DNA from: Candidatus Omnitrophota bacterium
GTDB lineage: Bacteria; Omnitrophota; Gorgyraeia; Gygaellales; Profunditerraquicolaceae
DNA: 17,097 bases
Assembly: GCA_023247875.1 (NCBI GenBank)
Contig: JAHFFQ010000005.1
Location: 1 to 17,097, forward strand
Direction: 5' to 3'
Notes under the pieces: generated by a model
Told to the model about the DNA's origin: nothing
Seen by the model: only the letters and a program-made list of their open reading frames with translations
Databases searched by the model: none
In this document: positions 15,001 to 17,097 of the stretch, piece after piece
Position numbering within the stretch: position 1 is the first letter of the stretch
Layout of the letters: every line of letters begins with the position of its first letter
Made by a program: the position numbers and the translations under genes

Positions 15001-17097
15001 GATAGGCATATTCCCTAAATTAGCTGGAAGTGCTGCGCGGGGATCAAGTCTCTGATACCCGGATTCATCGCCTCTTGAAGAAGGCGCGGATTCATCTGTT
15101 GCTGTTTCTTCCGGCGGGGCGCGAGGCAACATGGCCTTGCCTTGCCTGCCTTTGCGCGCTGCGGTAGAATCTTGGGCTGCGCGGCTTGCTTTATCTGCCT
15201 TAGGAAGCATATCTTTTGATGCGGGCTTAGTCTTATCGGTCTTCCCCTGCTGAGATTCCTGTTTAGCGCTTTGCTCTTTAAGGTATTTTACTACCTCCTT
15301 GATCCAGTTTTCATCTCCCTTTACCGGGTTAAATCCGGCAAAACCATTTTTCCTTAGCTCCTCAATTCTTTTAGCCGCATCGTCAGGAGTTTTCCCTTCT
15401 CTGGGTTTGGCCGCGATAAAAGACTTGGCATTCTTTTCCGGCATAATTAAGGTAGCTATAACTTCCCGCTTGATTCCGTCATGGTCAGGGTCAATGCTGA
15501 CAAAAACATTGTTGATTTTATTCGCGGCGAGCGCGGCGCGTTGGCGGCGGGTTAGAAGCGAAAGAACCCTCTCTAATTCAAAACGTACCTCAAAACCACC
15601 CCTGCCTCTTATGATTTTGCCGTTAAGATCGCGGTATATGACGCCTCCTGTTTTACGGGCTATCTCCATTCGCCTGGCCTGCTGCCTGCGATAATCAAAT
15701 TCCGCCACCTTTTCAGCGCGTTCTTTCATTGAGGGCACCTCAATAGAACAGTATGCCTGGCCGCCTTCAGTATAATAAATTGCCCTGCCATCCTTAGCCG
15801 TACCCAGCACGTTGCGATTACGCGATTCAACTTTAAGTTCCGCGTGCTTACGGCGCGCCTCTGCTCCTACTTCTACCTTTGTCCTTTCGCGCATCTGTCT
15901 TTCGGTAAGCTGCGTTTGGTCGAAGGATTTCAAATGATACAAAGTTCTTCCGCCCGTCTCGGACTGTTGCGCCATCGCATCATGTCTATTTAAATCAGCC
16001 ATTACTTCGCGCTTAACCTCATTTACTGCCTTTTTGCCCAGTAAGATCATGCGGTATTTTTCTTTCCCGTTCTTATCTTGCGTGATGGCGCAATACATGG
16101 GGATTACATCCATATTGCCTTTTTCGTCAACGTGCAGCAATTTCCCGATTAATGGCCCGCGCTGATCCTTAAGCGAATGCCACTCCTCTTCCGACAGCTG
16201 CGTCACCTTGTCCAGGAAGAAACCCCTGGAAATATCGTAGCCCCATCCGGACATAGTTTTCAATTCTTTGCTGATCCTGATCCTGTCACGGACAGCGCCC
16301 CAACGCAACGAGCCGATAGATACTTCGATATGCGGCTTCTCAACAGTTTCACGGCTATCCCCGCTAAACCCGGAGATGCCCAGCTTTATGAAATAATTAC
16401 CCAGTTTCACGGCATTCAACAGCATTTCAACTGGATTAATGGCAAAGGTTGGATTGGTCAAGAATGGAGTAAGCTGGCTCTCTCTTGAATTTATGAGTCT
16501 TTCGGCCGCGGCAACCGCGGCATTGAGCTTACTCAAAGCTTCCGTTCGCCACGGCAATGGAATCTCATTAATTAATTTCAGGGCCTTATCCCGCTCTCCA
16601 TAGAGCCTTTTTCTCCCCTTTTCAAATTGCCCGGCTATATATGTGCTGCCGTATTTAGTCCCGACATCCGTGCCTGCCATAGCTAATTCCCAAAGATATC
16701 TTGCCACTTCATGCCTGCGCATGGATTTTACATGACCAACGAATTTATCCAGCAACTTCTGCTCTCCCAAGCCGGCCGCCAGGCGCTGGCGTGAAGCTGA
16801 AATAGCATCAGCTTTTTCTCCGGCAGGCAGTGAATCCCATTTAGCTTCAATCTCAGCATCGCAAATGTTATGATCAATGCTGTAATAGAATCTTCCAAAG
16901 AATTCTCGCATCTGTGACTCTGAGGGCACCCTGGTTGACGGACGCTCAAACCACGCCTTTAACAAAAACTTTGCCCCGCTGATCGGCAGAGCTAATCCGG
17001 GAATAGCGATCTCAGCGGCAAATAGCGGCAACGCGGTTGCTAATTCAATATTAAGGCTTAACCGCTGGCGTTCCAAATAACGCTTTTTAGCATCCAG
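1..17097 (-). CDS. Giant multidomain membrane protein, internal fragment open at both ends
   Basis: One minus-strand frame is open across the entire window: 5,699 codons without a stop. The frame is the same at both ends, so there is no net frameshift. By chance such a run has a probability of about (61/64)^5699, near 10^-119. The true start lies upstream of base 17097 and the stop below base 1, so total length is unknown. Domains in order are a helical/alpha-beta module (A), an M23 peptidase, a second copy of the module (B) split by a helical-hairpin toroid-like domain, a long strand-rich region, one transmembrane helix, a helical domain, two multi-span membrane blocks around a soluble core, a further hydrophobic helix and C-terminal-ward 88-residue repeats. 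M23 domains cut peptidoglycan peptides; the rest suggests a surface-exposed, membrane-anchored machine. Giant genes like this are best known from Omnitrophota; that assignment is inference. Proteolytic maturation into several chains is possible but no cleavage site is recognisable. Confidence 0.97.
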   Translation of the reverse strand, partial: MDAKKRYLERQRLSLNIELATALPLFAAEIAIPGLALPISGAKFLLKAWFERPSTRVPSESQMREFFGRFYYSIDHNICDAEIEAKWDSLPAGEKADAISASRQRLAAGLGEQKLLDKFVGHVKSMRRHEVARYLWELAMAGTDVGTKYGSTYIAGQFEKGRKRLYGERDKALKLINEIPLPWRTEALSKLNAAVAAAERLINSRESQLTPFLTNPTFAINPVEMLLNAVKLGNYFIKLGISGFSGDSRETVEKPHIEVSIGSLRWGAVRDRIRISKELKTMSGWGYDISRGFFLDKVTQLSEEEWHSLKDQRGPLIGKLLHVDEKGNMDVIPMYCAITQDKNGKEKYRMILLGKKAVNEVKREVMADLNRHDAMAQQSETGGRTLYHLKSFDQTQLTERQMRERTKVEVGAEARRKHAELKVESRNRNVLGTAKDGRAIYYTEGGQAYCSIEVPSMKERAEKVAEFDYRRQQARRMEIARKTGGVIYRDLNGKIIRGRGGFEVRFELERVLSLLTRRQRAALAANKINNVFVSIDPDHDGIKREVIATLIMPEKNAKSFIAAKPREGKTPDDAAKRIEELRKNGFAGFNPVKGDENWIKEVVKYLKEQSAKQESQQGKTDKTKPASKDMLPKADKASRAAQDSTAARKGRQGKAMLPRAPPEETATDESAPSSRGDESGYQRLDPRAALPANLGNMPIRTPYFEEELSRLNAGQSDIDKLISKIYYGRYQDPLRNAENRVDISREFGLIRNKTDKDKNIIRDENGKAIIIWHHGLDIGVRVGQVVYPIQAGKVVYAGKDNSNTYGNLVIVYHGRNLYSFYAHLNDNDPEFRLLQKELKGGRQPEVGPEDKIGVVGKSGNAGNALWPHVHLELVYKNGGFSGYDEFIASRVRINPRAVLESSGQEFYDKARIFHRQGKKELAMKMMAIAFSIGFKNSVQAETAYDFYLSMRDPAKGKGPGSLKQPRREDFSIGAYNFSHLLTPKAREGIKHYGDYARYLTELRNDVNHAELTQKMYLGEPEGVVIFSAKGANPFEVIRRYDTVKRFRKILFHHDTIAKVYNPVYGERSFPLISDIQDNSKWQQVINPTKVEHMLKKGISFYAYIKAHDEQGYFEGVITGGLKSAREAEAYYKSSIQHYIFMANILGVLQLTDPIQQQAEIKKILNIDVTAGIQPYVAAKVKRNDLGHIIGVEKFYLKDEIVPEHNEFHKKLDHRIDLFLYDGGQRHWLMYWPYEQDQLIQVYSLRTQKELNDIQRAFKEEDEYTGDVYGDDALERGEIILGQNYLESRRAETNFAELIRRIEKHAVQRSRTALQRKLVLEAVLVPVNIATAAVGLNAPIGAALRLAFDLTSGLQFQALWAKRPTQPQIAEFFAKFYLSQEKKMHSDAEIDACWKNLPPGEQKEAISKAERYVKHHFSLTEYEKLTDFVKRREKESVAMHFLNLLTLAGNIGANGLGQITVKQSQVQGGQLNVWDKAKYETLVSILRSDYFSLTGDINPIQLAYTAIKGSPMNTIPITALGSSGGFLENFFSVVGISVNLPSVINHLYKIFGNPKKSWDKPFATAPGHTRISLYIAGFPISLPFQIKFLGDVLRATEGYAYEVKEGWFIDTAIPYSQEEFRKLKKSPVGKLVVTTEKGEVRTPVYLGVEEDVKGNKKYRVIVLGRKALEEMREDIERDLKAYETALERLSKGSVTVRTGPKAGSLKQHTPSGLFMALDYELEIYTGRAPTWTQVLMIYRSLLSGNIEIANDILEFYRKFVDAEKKHDKKNFGGIPRAFNAFKGEVIEGPSIADTAALGLAIMFYEKKTGKESPYHYILKLCADWLVDMQNASQDGGIKQVPDTRNQITEPNAIAYAFLRDYARIEGSSKYAGAAKKILGWAKTRVWDASRGLFRQQDNKERHSCDAQSRWIMTEIDWFFSPEGLNMSADDFFRYLERIEQSFAVTVNVVRALANERYIEGVKLFDQADEQAALKKRESIAGKVIRMGFPEVVAEMIMAYKSAARKFISLGRNDLAAKMEEKTRFYENELKRIEYRHTWPRATEKKVFVGFGEELTPLGDVDLSAALQVDLLHAGKNILNSSEDGAALPPISRPQKLDEIEGRFPKIGVGKESRKPYKDLYERLVERANLANRKYEGTITKQEEAELKKLESEPNELIWYNPDGSEFTYDDPRTGKRFHVVFGYSEKERLEMATVYQRQRIDAERMAQALGGKYGVIYSRITQRKDGSLEPGEPYLDKMSQKIRVGKEEFDRVMEVIKRMDSIERAIIRYKRFSEFKIKIDVDGDGKPEEVLVTLIFPYNVPVIEDRLDPLTLEKERNVYVNGQWLTSITRKTVTELRYDQQRIETHSVTYPNLSGSLENLRKGEVMLAETRTLKVWHRNFDAPKINPYEPVIQKQHIDYRKGGKVTSETYGLFRLPIEIGDGDWLTKVKFSKQRFGEWESHANSITYVRGIPAITATADWVHRKSTDKGRMEGVCVKKDTWWFNYKEKVKLSELYSEMGAFERLFFRDTLFSDGINRRYVPVYDDLGIEISGKGYKYSPDNKEWLPEFDYKDYYWDRGWLTRTQVQLRKGNKVVEEGFTAQGLPSFEVDMAYDLTDNGAKIGNLRRVIKSIYDGSSKLGCPLISDRGKTIIEGRRNGQPYLIEFTESEAINFEIVDGKRVVTLRLHDLQSLLTWYEKKVVSERNWQWQNYVLFPCDTVAKGELLAIFGETDNTWKQFFVNPSRDNLAFRFNFEGLLKRAIRQKEITPDKKQAILSIWAKLPKITRLAENTKNSKVAPSSGMPFSFDDIADRSTVTNYFPDKSFDLFKTSGALDYNPLTGELKVQIENVKTGEYPLRLVHQEVLNNFDQSIEIIDGRVVNGNFEGLERRVVYYAGVLKAVNKGFLAEASMIKDFPRDPIKKLGGKSWPIDVNGQMVDKNTVNMREIFDADGRNMTQGENRFAFSLKGKTIIRSDYYEETKNSIGDSEEQSTCYLVDGKYRKMSTLYLLYVYANSAKQEKYGQIGIPQMSARGTYDFEGNQYLYSLANTTELLRRTGELRFSVKKGFDLGFKPNNQLSYRWLQDRTENSHIAVPEFFPREAYQELRSNRGHPKSGKLGAPALNPKTGFAVGDPNLVYFLDYCENPIIPISHRSVTFEWNKTNDDSFEKYSQPSWWSKVLMRLGVSYDNWRDSDWAMYSQLEDLGKEGQILLFIQDVKVDATKNLNLAVIGKSRVATRADGMGVYDDFKSAKDAKLVRNHNNHLELPYITTILRGDVWESLPQEVPLYELQIIPNFNNPGELKVLEIPIQPGVLEDLKRLYQKYDMQLLPAPYFLKHLLYINGNLVKINENRDEKYQDDRFVPWYGPQSKEGYNRLRNNIIGKNYNVFVEETWPKMTGTYDYSPAREGKDRLVVGISGGTITSAFLILAAIMGIFGLSWALKKLKVLRGNTPGTNTEGFDKEFHENLLKDMVMYDNGREIRLYNEKLHRQIEQEIDEDIAAKRLSPLCAHKEGRARFWEMYVRMVKEIYRPHIEKALTDLGFTKERAADRKNFTDERALLHMLFKGLIKEEGNKLLWQVTSEEELRSKMLRDKKFNAVNVDEALRAWRDVKGRWSFGKVVEFFRKDTFIWNRDVDVFEYVTSYILYELIDRIINPNKAQYREDRLQFNEVEEPSVAEEGPRNGIYIKVERPRKYAKDIPGKEWQGWVEVPLYREVENLIFKFCIGSFSNNVVFAEYLRQLSRELKKQGREKEIIPEIVMLTACFSEIMKPMMKDGNQDRITKGPESAREFMNSIYFSLLFEKCRRPDGTFRSPFEAMGLTPLRLNELLGGILNDQNVRLRAVVWHKLKDPSFYFESVFNSEKASRPISPELLWAILSSLGDEDCQYAAQEIFRKFVLPYVTGLRDEKVKGHRLRYPLRLFSLLMGLRLLVENKHFIKKYSIFPVSGFLAILILFKGTLGLAFGYFFTMAVVFLVLWAAKYLIPNKGVEQILDNHLRGANQGLYDFALKQVLTGSQDDYLRQAYDNCSNPEEKEKIRKSLNFFATYTYPLPRLREISLAIFGIALSYSITSALGIVLLPKLLSMAVVLLVLPVIVSRLLNMVTRNNEHSYKWMISYPGYMSTLLIYFIGIFGIPYVQVAAMAYSLWQQAMIISLALSLTALTICLMPRVTLYLFGWPSVACQRWGRRLQYTVIYKSHLKYWAQKLFGIKAGMKLFPLIQGVIFLSLAGTALLLYTNGFLILAGISGLFAWGFLLAAVNLFLQVKIIEKRFGIHNFIWSKCDGQLAQRMASRMVMRFIEMMRKDGHLNKAQRNRLISGKDNGAALLDTWDRLKLIANKFYKVDLEEAVFNGGVNWEELQRLTFHPATFNDPIVYFDFEEGSWAIELPLILSTDTSLRSQGEPVFSVSEVDELDKEERDLFLRYYEETSHKGNSIWARRKGELIDEEDMLRLKDIFRAHNILLKNKAYHSEFNNLVLNTAPSQWNNFLHNLFDPEELADTINSVLSPGLRRYLDSLNVTEKDRVIVIVQQEALKALKILLAEKFENEGKVKKTMADLEAMPVKIDNDTHHLLDLERLTYRMSWMLNMNHASQFRTWEGSKLVADIGYMYLAEQSFLGEHPDCERYLDLKYGVDDKGGFYSDTAKRTKLMRKLLDILQAANIAQGRIGDLEWVIFRNAESWLPLNMLTLNERDIVLRSGSLDKDEEYFLRLDEELRRFIKHKLEYGVIRSDEPAADLVVGNTKKAEEYFALPENDYIFDRVMSGAGAGQPGGPTGIVIEWLVNVRGGLISLYSRYRAPTSFRIDGISEIRPEAAAFVPLIAARLSQPNVTAVNFPLYCADKKMGRVPNNEWIASIGWTQCTVPWAIELGRIYEYGKIASKEEYEGLIISPLERAAEDAVAGMLKVKNLGQTLQDDSYMGGEGRGLELIGARGPNEKYAMDYFEMLQDYYGNLVFSDPLVPLNIKLTNLTLVFMFYGLKPLVMFNFLFSYITIVLLGIDLTAAFVLAVFFLGYIMLTSHSINRTISLLFNRLYGLHLGFPKWFYGTFYYPGSIWHFTYYIHRYTLAQKYWTVTGKSDFIPTVRQAADNIMNCGELFYAHQPTVKLGAGMLLVYLIIGPFIPSAFWIWEVFWNIMATSLLVYPALANPRIRHDNTYTRYVCPVAALPLMIAAGFISGQALFFVLAAVHLIAWALTLPAIHQDKAQAANNARAASDIILSILFIMGLSYQHFALFVVLLWMVFEPNYRAFLRYVVGYSIQIFFKANAENIKDHRFIIGVVSGTLFVAYGFNLLVITPWILGALSGFYAIKAAYSRILYRRAFKLLDEYYRKGEIIENDILDNLAARVNYPHYNTLLGQEAFKKAITAQQVLGHLTRPLLTPKALLSGLSTLTEQKYSKGLLQDIIRRHPEAFNKFIVQLGRAIGLSKKSIKALQKVDYTDENTLMQSLSVKSDVLKELEEISQLSGMKYRKLKVVPFDPGSDSLLGRISTILIIHIVAWANQYLVDWVPQQSVPVKIMGENQEEFNLLIESIAEEMGLNEEAKTILKEHFAEALESPDLYQYLKEKGILKALEETLAKGAPAAVDACEFLKEFGFTPIHPIAAEIIQNNQEEFNRLIDAIAEEMGLNEDAKAILKEHFVEAIKSKNRYQYLKEKGILKALEETLAKGAPASVEPTKLFEKFGFTQTKKPVSHTLSFNITHPITKAIWDMVNDDLDKMLLVEEIKGNTTAE
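64..366 (-). repeat. 88-residue tandem protein repeat, unit 2 (with a 13-residue insertion)
   Basis: Second unit, collinear with unit 1: NQEEFNRLIDAIAEEMGLNE, AKAILKEHFVEAIKS, YQYLKEKGILKALEETLAKG, APASVEPTKLFEKFGF. It then carries about 13 extra residues (around QTKKPVSHTLSF) before THPITKAIWDMV, which matches IHPIAAEIIQN of unit 1. Part of it is identical to unit 1 at the DNA level (182-246 against 446-510) although the rest has diverged. Confidence 0.8.
182..246 (-). repeat. 65-bp identical DNA patch, copy in repeat unit 2
   Basis: The 65 bases here are identical to 446-510, exactly 264 bp away. They encode the segment from YLKEKGILK to LAKGAPA (partial end codons). Flanking repeat sequence on both sides differs at many synonymous sites, so identity is confined to this patch. 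This fits gene conversion or recent recombination between repeat units. Confidence 0.95.
367..630 (-). repeat. 88-residue tandem protein repeat, unit 1
   Basis: A helical unit from NQEEFNLLIESIAEEMGLNE through AKTILKEHFAEALES, YQYLKEKGILKALEETLAKG, APAAVDACEFLKEFGF to HPIAAEIIQN. It is 88 residues (264 bp) long. The next unit starts with NQEEFNRLIDAIAEEMGLNE. The short stretch preceding unit 1 (SVPVKIMGE) resembles the HPIAAEIIQN end of a unit. The helix-loop pattern suggests stacked helical bundles usable for binding or as a spacer. Family not recognised. Confidence 0.85.
446..510 (-). repeat. 65-bp identical DNA patch, copy in repeat unit 1
   Basis: Partner of 182-246: 65 of 65 bases match, including all synonymous third positions. 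It lies in phase with the 264-bp protein repeat. Confidence 0.95.
676..741 (-). other. Hydrophobic helix, possible further transmembrane segment
   Basis: LLGRISTILIIHIVAWANQY is hydrophobic for about 20 residues, with one Arg near the start. It may cross the membrane once, which would place the 88-residue repeats on the other face from the preceding cytoplasmic-looking region. It is shorter and less hydrophobic than the helices of the two blocks, so an amphipathic or buried helix is also possible. Confidence 0.5.
742..1260 (-). other. Small helical soluble region after membrane block 2
   Basis: Window residues about 5280-5453. Charged helices beginning with a basic stretch (AYSRILYRRAFKLLDEYYRKG), which by the positive-inside rule suggests the cytoplasmic side. 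They continue through GQEAFKKAITAQQVLGHLTR, GLLQDIIRRHPEAFNKFIVQ and LGRAIGLSKKSIKALQ to a Pro/Gly-containing stretch (VVPFDPGSDSLLG). No family recognised. It connects the membrane machine to the last visible hydrophobic helix and the 88-residue repeats. Confidence 0.5.
1264..2286 (-). other. Multi-span membrane block 2 (about 8-10 helices)
   Basis: Window residues about 4938-5278. Hydrophobic helices include LTLVFMFYGLKPLVMFNFLF, SYITIVLLGIDLTAAFVLAV, MLLVYLIIGPFIPSAFWIW, VFWNIMATSLLVYPALA, PVAALPLMIAAGFISGQALF, FVLAAVHLIAWALTL, IILSILFIMGLSY, FALFVVLLWMVF, FIIGVVSGTLFVAYG and LLVITPWILGALSGFYA. A long aromatic-rich loop (LYGLHLGFPKWFYGTFYYPG to HRYTLAQKYW) lies between the first pair and the rest and could be re-entrant or lie at the membrane surface. 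Such aromatic loops suit sugar or lipid-linked substrates, but this is only suggestive. Confidence 0.85.
2287..4380 (-). other. Soluble core between the two membrane blocks, possible glycosyltransferase-like domain
   Basis: Window residues about 4240-4937. A charged, mixed helix/strand domain without long hydrophobic helices. Features that recall GT48 1,3-beta-glucan/callose synthases, in the same order as in that family, are: PSQWNNFL (3735; plant enzymes have PDEWNNFL), FRTWEG after a Trp-containing helix (3402; family R-T-x-x-G), ENDYIF (2925; family QDNY), RGGL (2829; family TRGG) and GGEGRGLEL (2427; family GKGRDLG). The spacing between some of these differs greatly from the family, and I compared from memory, so this is a hypothesis. 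No GT2-type QxxRW or clear NdvB (GT84) signature is present. Other recognisable stretches, such as VIVIVQQEALKALKILL and SIGWTQCTVPWAIELGRIYEYG, do not point to another family. Confidence 0.35.
4384..5343 (-). other. Multi-span membrane block 1 (about 8-10 helices)
   Basis: Window residues about 3919-4238. Hydrophobic segments include FLAILILFKGTLGLAFGYFF, AVVFLVLWAAKYL, ISLAIFGIALSYSITSALGI, AVVLLVLPVIVSRLL, LLIYFIGIFGIPYVQVAAM, MIISLALSLTALTICLM, LIQGVIFLSLAGTALLLY, FLILAGISGLFAWGF and LLAAVNLFL. They are joined by short loops, except for a loop of about 65 residues (GVEQILDNHL to NFFATYTYP) and one of about 35 residues after RVTLYLFGWP. Clearly polytopic. No ABC, MFS, SecY or flippase signature is recognisable. 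With membrane block 2 it brackets a soluble core of about 700 residues. Confidence 0.85.
5344..6840 (-). other. Helical soluble domain between transmembrane helix 1 and membrane block 1
   Basis: Window residues about 3420-3918. Charged and largely helical, with aromatic-rich segments (ALRAWRDVKGRWSFGKVVEFF, TFIWNRDVDVFEYVTSYILYELIDR) and a shorter strand part (GIYIKVERPRKYAKD, WQGWVEVPLY). Later segments (RLNELLGGILNDQNVRLRAVVWHKL, SPELLWAILSSLGDEDCQYAAQEIF) look like HEAT-type helical pairs. By the positive-inside rule it is probably cytoplasmic. It precedes membrane block 1 in the way that a large N-terminal cytoplasmic domain precedes the first membrane block in GT48 glucan synthases, but I cannot show homology. 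Function unassigned. Confidence 0.5.
6850..6936 (-). other. Transmembrane helix 1
   Basis: About 28 residues (LVVGISGGTITSAFLILAAI, then MGIFGLSWAL) without charged residues, ended by a basic cluster (KKLKVLR). The positive charges after the helix suggest that what follows is cytoplasmic and what precedes is outside, consistent with the M23 domain being exported. This helix divides the presumably external N-terminal part from the membrane machine. Confidence 0.85.
6961..10200 (-). other. Long strand-rich, presumably extracellular region with degenerate repeats
   Basis: Window residues about 2300-3379. Alternating polar/hydrophobic residues, many Tyr, Trp, Gly, Asn and Asp, and few long helices indicate a beta-rich region. 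Short recurring patterns are seen: G-x-W-L-T three times (10140, 9840 and 9435), followed at varying distance by TY-x-x-G or F-T-x-x-G turns. Later parts (VVYYAGVLKAVN, GKTIIRSDYYEETKN, STLYLLYVYANS, GTYDFEGNQYLYS) have a YD/RHS-like flavour but lack a regular YD repeat or an RHS core. It sits between the enzyme-like N-terminal domains and the first transmembrane helix, so it may form a stalk, propeller or adhesin-like body. A local helical stretch lies near 8900-8780. No enzyme motif recognised. Confidence 0.55.
9300..10146 (-). repeat. Degenerate 'GxWLT' protein repeats (three copies)
   Basis: Three copies of a strand-turn motif: NGQWLTSITRKTV (from 10140), DGDWLTKVKFSKQRFG (from 9840) and DRGWLTRTQVQLRKG (from 9435). 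Spacing is about 100 and 135 residues. Each is followed by a turn such as VTYPNLSG, ITYVRGIP or EGFTAQGLP. The copies are weak in sequence but ordered, suggesting a repeated beta unit that has diverged and taken insertions. Family unknown. Confidence 0.4.
10201..10680 (-). repeat. Module copy B, part 3 (DxDxDG-containing domain)
   Basis: Window residues about 2140-2299. The counterpart of 15840-15421: LESEPN, a DG-rich turn, YSEKERLEMATVYQRQRIDAERMAQ (copy A: SMKERAEKVAEFDYRRQQARRMEIA), GGKYGVIY (copy A: TGGVIY), a second helix, and IDVDGDGKPEEVLVTLIFP (copy A: IDPDHDGIKREVIATLIMP). Copy B has about 18 extra residues before the second helix. The spacing between copies is about 1,743 residues here but about 1,306 for parts 1-2; the difference of about 437 residues matches the inserted toroid-like domain plus linker. 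The stretch 10980-10681, between toroid and this domain, is charged and helical with no recognised motif. Confidence 0.65.
10234..10266 (-). other. Putative calcium-binding loop, copy B (DVDGDG)
   Basis: The encoded segment IDVDGDGKPEEV fits the DxDGDGxxE calcium loop closely, better than its partner in copy A at 15463-15495. Such loops occur in exported proteins of the FG-GAP, dockerin and EF-hand-like types. It is followed by a strand (VLVTLIFP) as in copy A. Metal binding is inferred from pattern only. Confidence 0.5.
10981..12000 (-). other. Helical-hairpin domain resembling the (alpha/alpha) toroid of six-hairpin glycosidases
   Basis: Window residues about 1700-2039. It consists of successive helical hairpins with loop motifs seen in toroid-type carbohydrate enzymes: APTWTQVLMIYRSLLSG, EGPSIADTAALGLAIMFYEKKTG, ADWLVDMQNASQDGG, then ITEPNAIAYAFLRDYARIEG with SKYAGAAKKILGWAKTRVWD and SRGLFRQQ, then SCDAQSRWIMTEIDWF. 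The T-E-x-N-x-x-A-Y-x-x-L-R pattern followed by x-Y-x-x-A-x-x-I-x-x-W is familiar from bacterial six-hairpin glycosidase-like proteins. A conserved acid in such loops (here the Glu of TEPNA) would be the natural catalytic candidate. The domain interrupts module B between parts 2 and 3, so it was gained there or lost from copy A. The exact GH family is not determined and it may bind rather than cut glycans. Confidence 0.6.
12061..13164 (-). repeat. Module copy B, parts 1 and 2
   Basis: Second copy of the module at 17079-15985, about 1,306-1,309 residues further along the protein. Residues about 1312-1679 contain a hydrophobic stretch (LEAVLVPVNIATAAVGL), EFFAKFYLS, DAEIDACWKNLPPGEQKEAIS, INPIQLAYTAIKGS (copy A: INPVEMLLNAVKLG), then EGYAYEVKEGWFIDTA, SQEEF and KYRVIVLGRKALEEMREDIERD. 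Identity to copy A looks like roughly one third over the best segments by eye, so the duplication is old. Unlike copy A, part 3 does not follow directly: a helical-hairpin domain is placed between parts 2 and 3. Function unknown. Confidence 0.75.
13165..14400 (-). other. Unassigned mixed helical/strand region between M23 domain and module B
   Basis: Window residues about 900-1311. It opens with a TPR-like helix pair (EFYDKARIFHRQGKKELAMKMMAIAF). A mixed part follows, with FSIGAYNFSHLLTPKAREGIKHYGDYARYL and many aromatic and basic residues. Near the end is an Asp/Trp-rich stretch (RIDLFLYDGGQRHWLMYWPYEQ). No catalytic motif or known family is recognisable to me. There is no transmembrane segment. 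It may be a spacer or substrate-binding region for the adjacent peptidase. The single TPR-like unit is too little to call a TPR domain. Confidence 0.5.
14401..14880 (-). other. M23 (LytM/lysostaphin-type) zinc metallopeptidase domain
   Basis: Window residues about 740-899. All hallmarks of a functional M23 domain are present. IIWHHGLDIGV gives the H-x(3)-D zinc ligands (His773, Asp777). VYPIQAGKVVYAG is the usual beta hairpin. LVIVYHGRNLYSFYAHL gives the catalytic-side His (His823). VGKSGNAGNALWPHVHLEL gives the terminal HxH (His868 and zinc ligand His870). RVRINPRAVL closes the domain as in typical members. M23 enzymes hydrolyse peptide cross-links or stem peptides of peptidoglycan, in the periplasm or outside the cell, so at least this part of the protein should be exported. 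An insert of about 15 residues (DPEFRLLQKELKGGRQP) sits between YAHL and the VGKSG loop. Whether it acts on the cell's own wall or on that of prey or host cannot be told from sequence. Confidence 0.95.
15001..15300 (-). other. Low-complexity, probably disordered linker before the M23 domain
   Basis: Window residues about 600-699 are dominated by Lys, Ala, Ser, Gln, Pro, Asp and Glu, with almost no aromatic or large hydrophobic residues (for example KEQSAKQESQQGKTDKTKPASK, then APPEETATDESAPSSRGDES in part). Such composition is typical of flexible spacers that let a wall-acting domain reach through the cell envelope. It separates module A from the peptidase. It lacks the regular spacing of a LysM or SH3b domain, so I see no cell-wall-binding motif in it. 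Confidence 0.7.
15421..15840 (-). repeat. Module copy A, part 3 (DxDxDG-containing domain)
   Basis: Window residues about 420-559. It contains a charged helix (SMKERAEKV...RRQQARRMEIARK), the turn GGVIYRDLNGK, a second helix, and the strand-loop-strand VSIDPDHDGIKREVIATLIMP. The acidic loop D-P-D-H-D-G resembles calcium-binding loops in extracellular repeat proteins. The same order is found in copy B at 10680-10201, where the loop is IDVDGDGKPEEVLVTLIFP. Matching positions include I-D-x-D-x-D-G, E-V, T-L-I and P. Metal binding is inferred from the loop pattern only. Nothing here identifies an enzyme. The domain directly precedes the low-complexity linker and the M23 peptidase. Confidence 0.65.
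15463..15495 (-). other. Putative calcium-binding loop, copy A (DPDHDG)
   Basis: The encoded segment is IDPDHDGIKREV. Acidic side chains at alternating positions followed by glycine, with a further Glu a few residues on, match the general DxDxDG loop of EF-hand-like and dockerin-like calcium sites. The parallel site in copy B (10234-10266) keeps all these positions, which supports functional constraint. Calcium binding itself is inferred. Confidence 0.45.
15985..17079 (-). repeat. Module copy A, parts 1 and 2 (helical EFFxxFY domain plus alpha/beta domain)
   Basis: This is the first copy of a large module that occurs twice in the visible protein (window residues about 7-371). Part 1 is helical and has a hydrophobic stretch near residues 20-45, followed by EFFGRFYYS, then DAEIEAKWDSLPAGEKADAIS. 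Part 2 runs from about residue 265 (RIRISKEL, GWGYDISRGFFLDKV, SEEEW) to KYRMILLGKKAVNEV. Copy B at 13164-12061 has EFFAKFYLS, DAEIDACWKNLPPGEQKEAIS, AYEVKEGWFIDTA, SQEEF and KYRVIVLGRKALEEM in the same order. The two copies are collinear over the first 58 residues before EFF without any gap. I do not recognise the family and assign no function. The hydrophobic stretch could be amphipathic or a membrane-associated hairpin. The module may begin before the window edge. Confidence 0.75.

Noticed and set aside
15299..15694. Plus-strand reading frame of 131 codons
   Set aside because: It lies antisense to the DxDxDG part of the giant gene, whose frame is conserved between two module copies. The plus-strand translation shows no domain, and no ribosome binding site argues for it.
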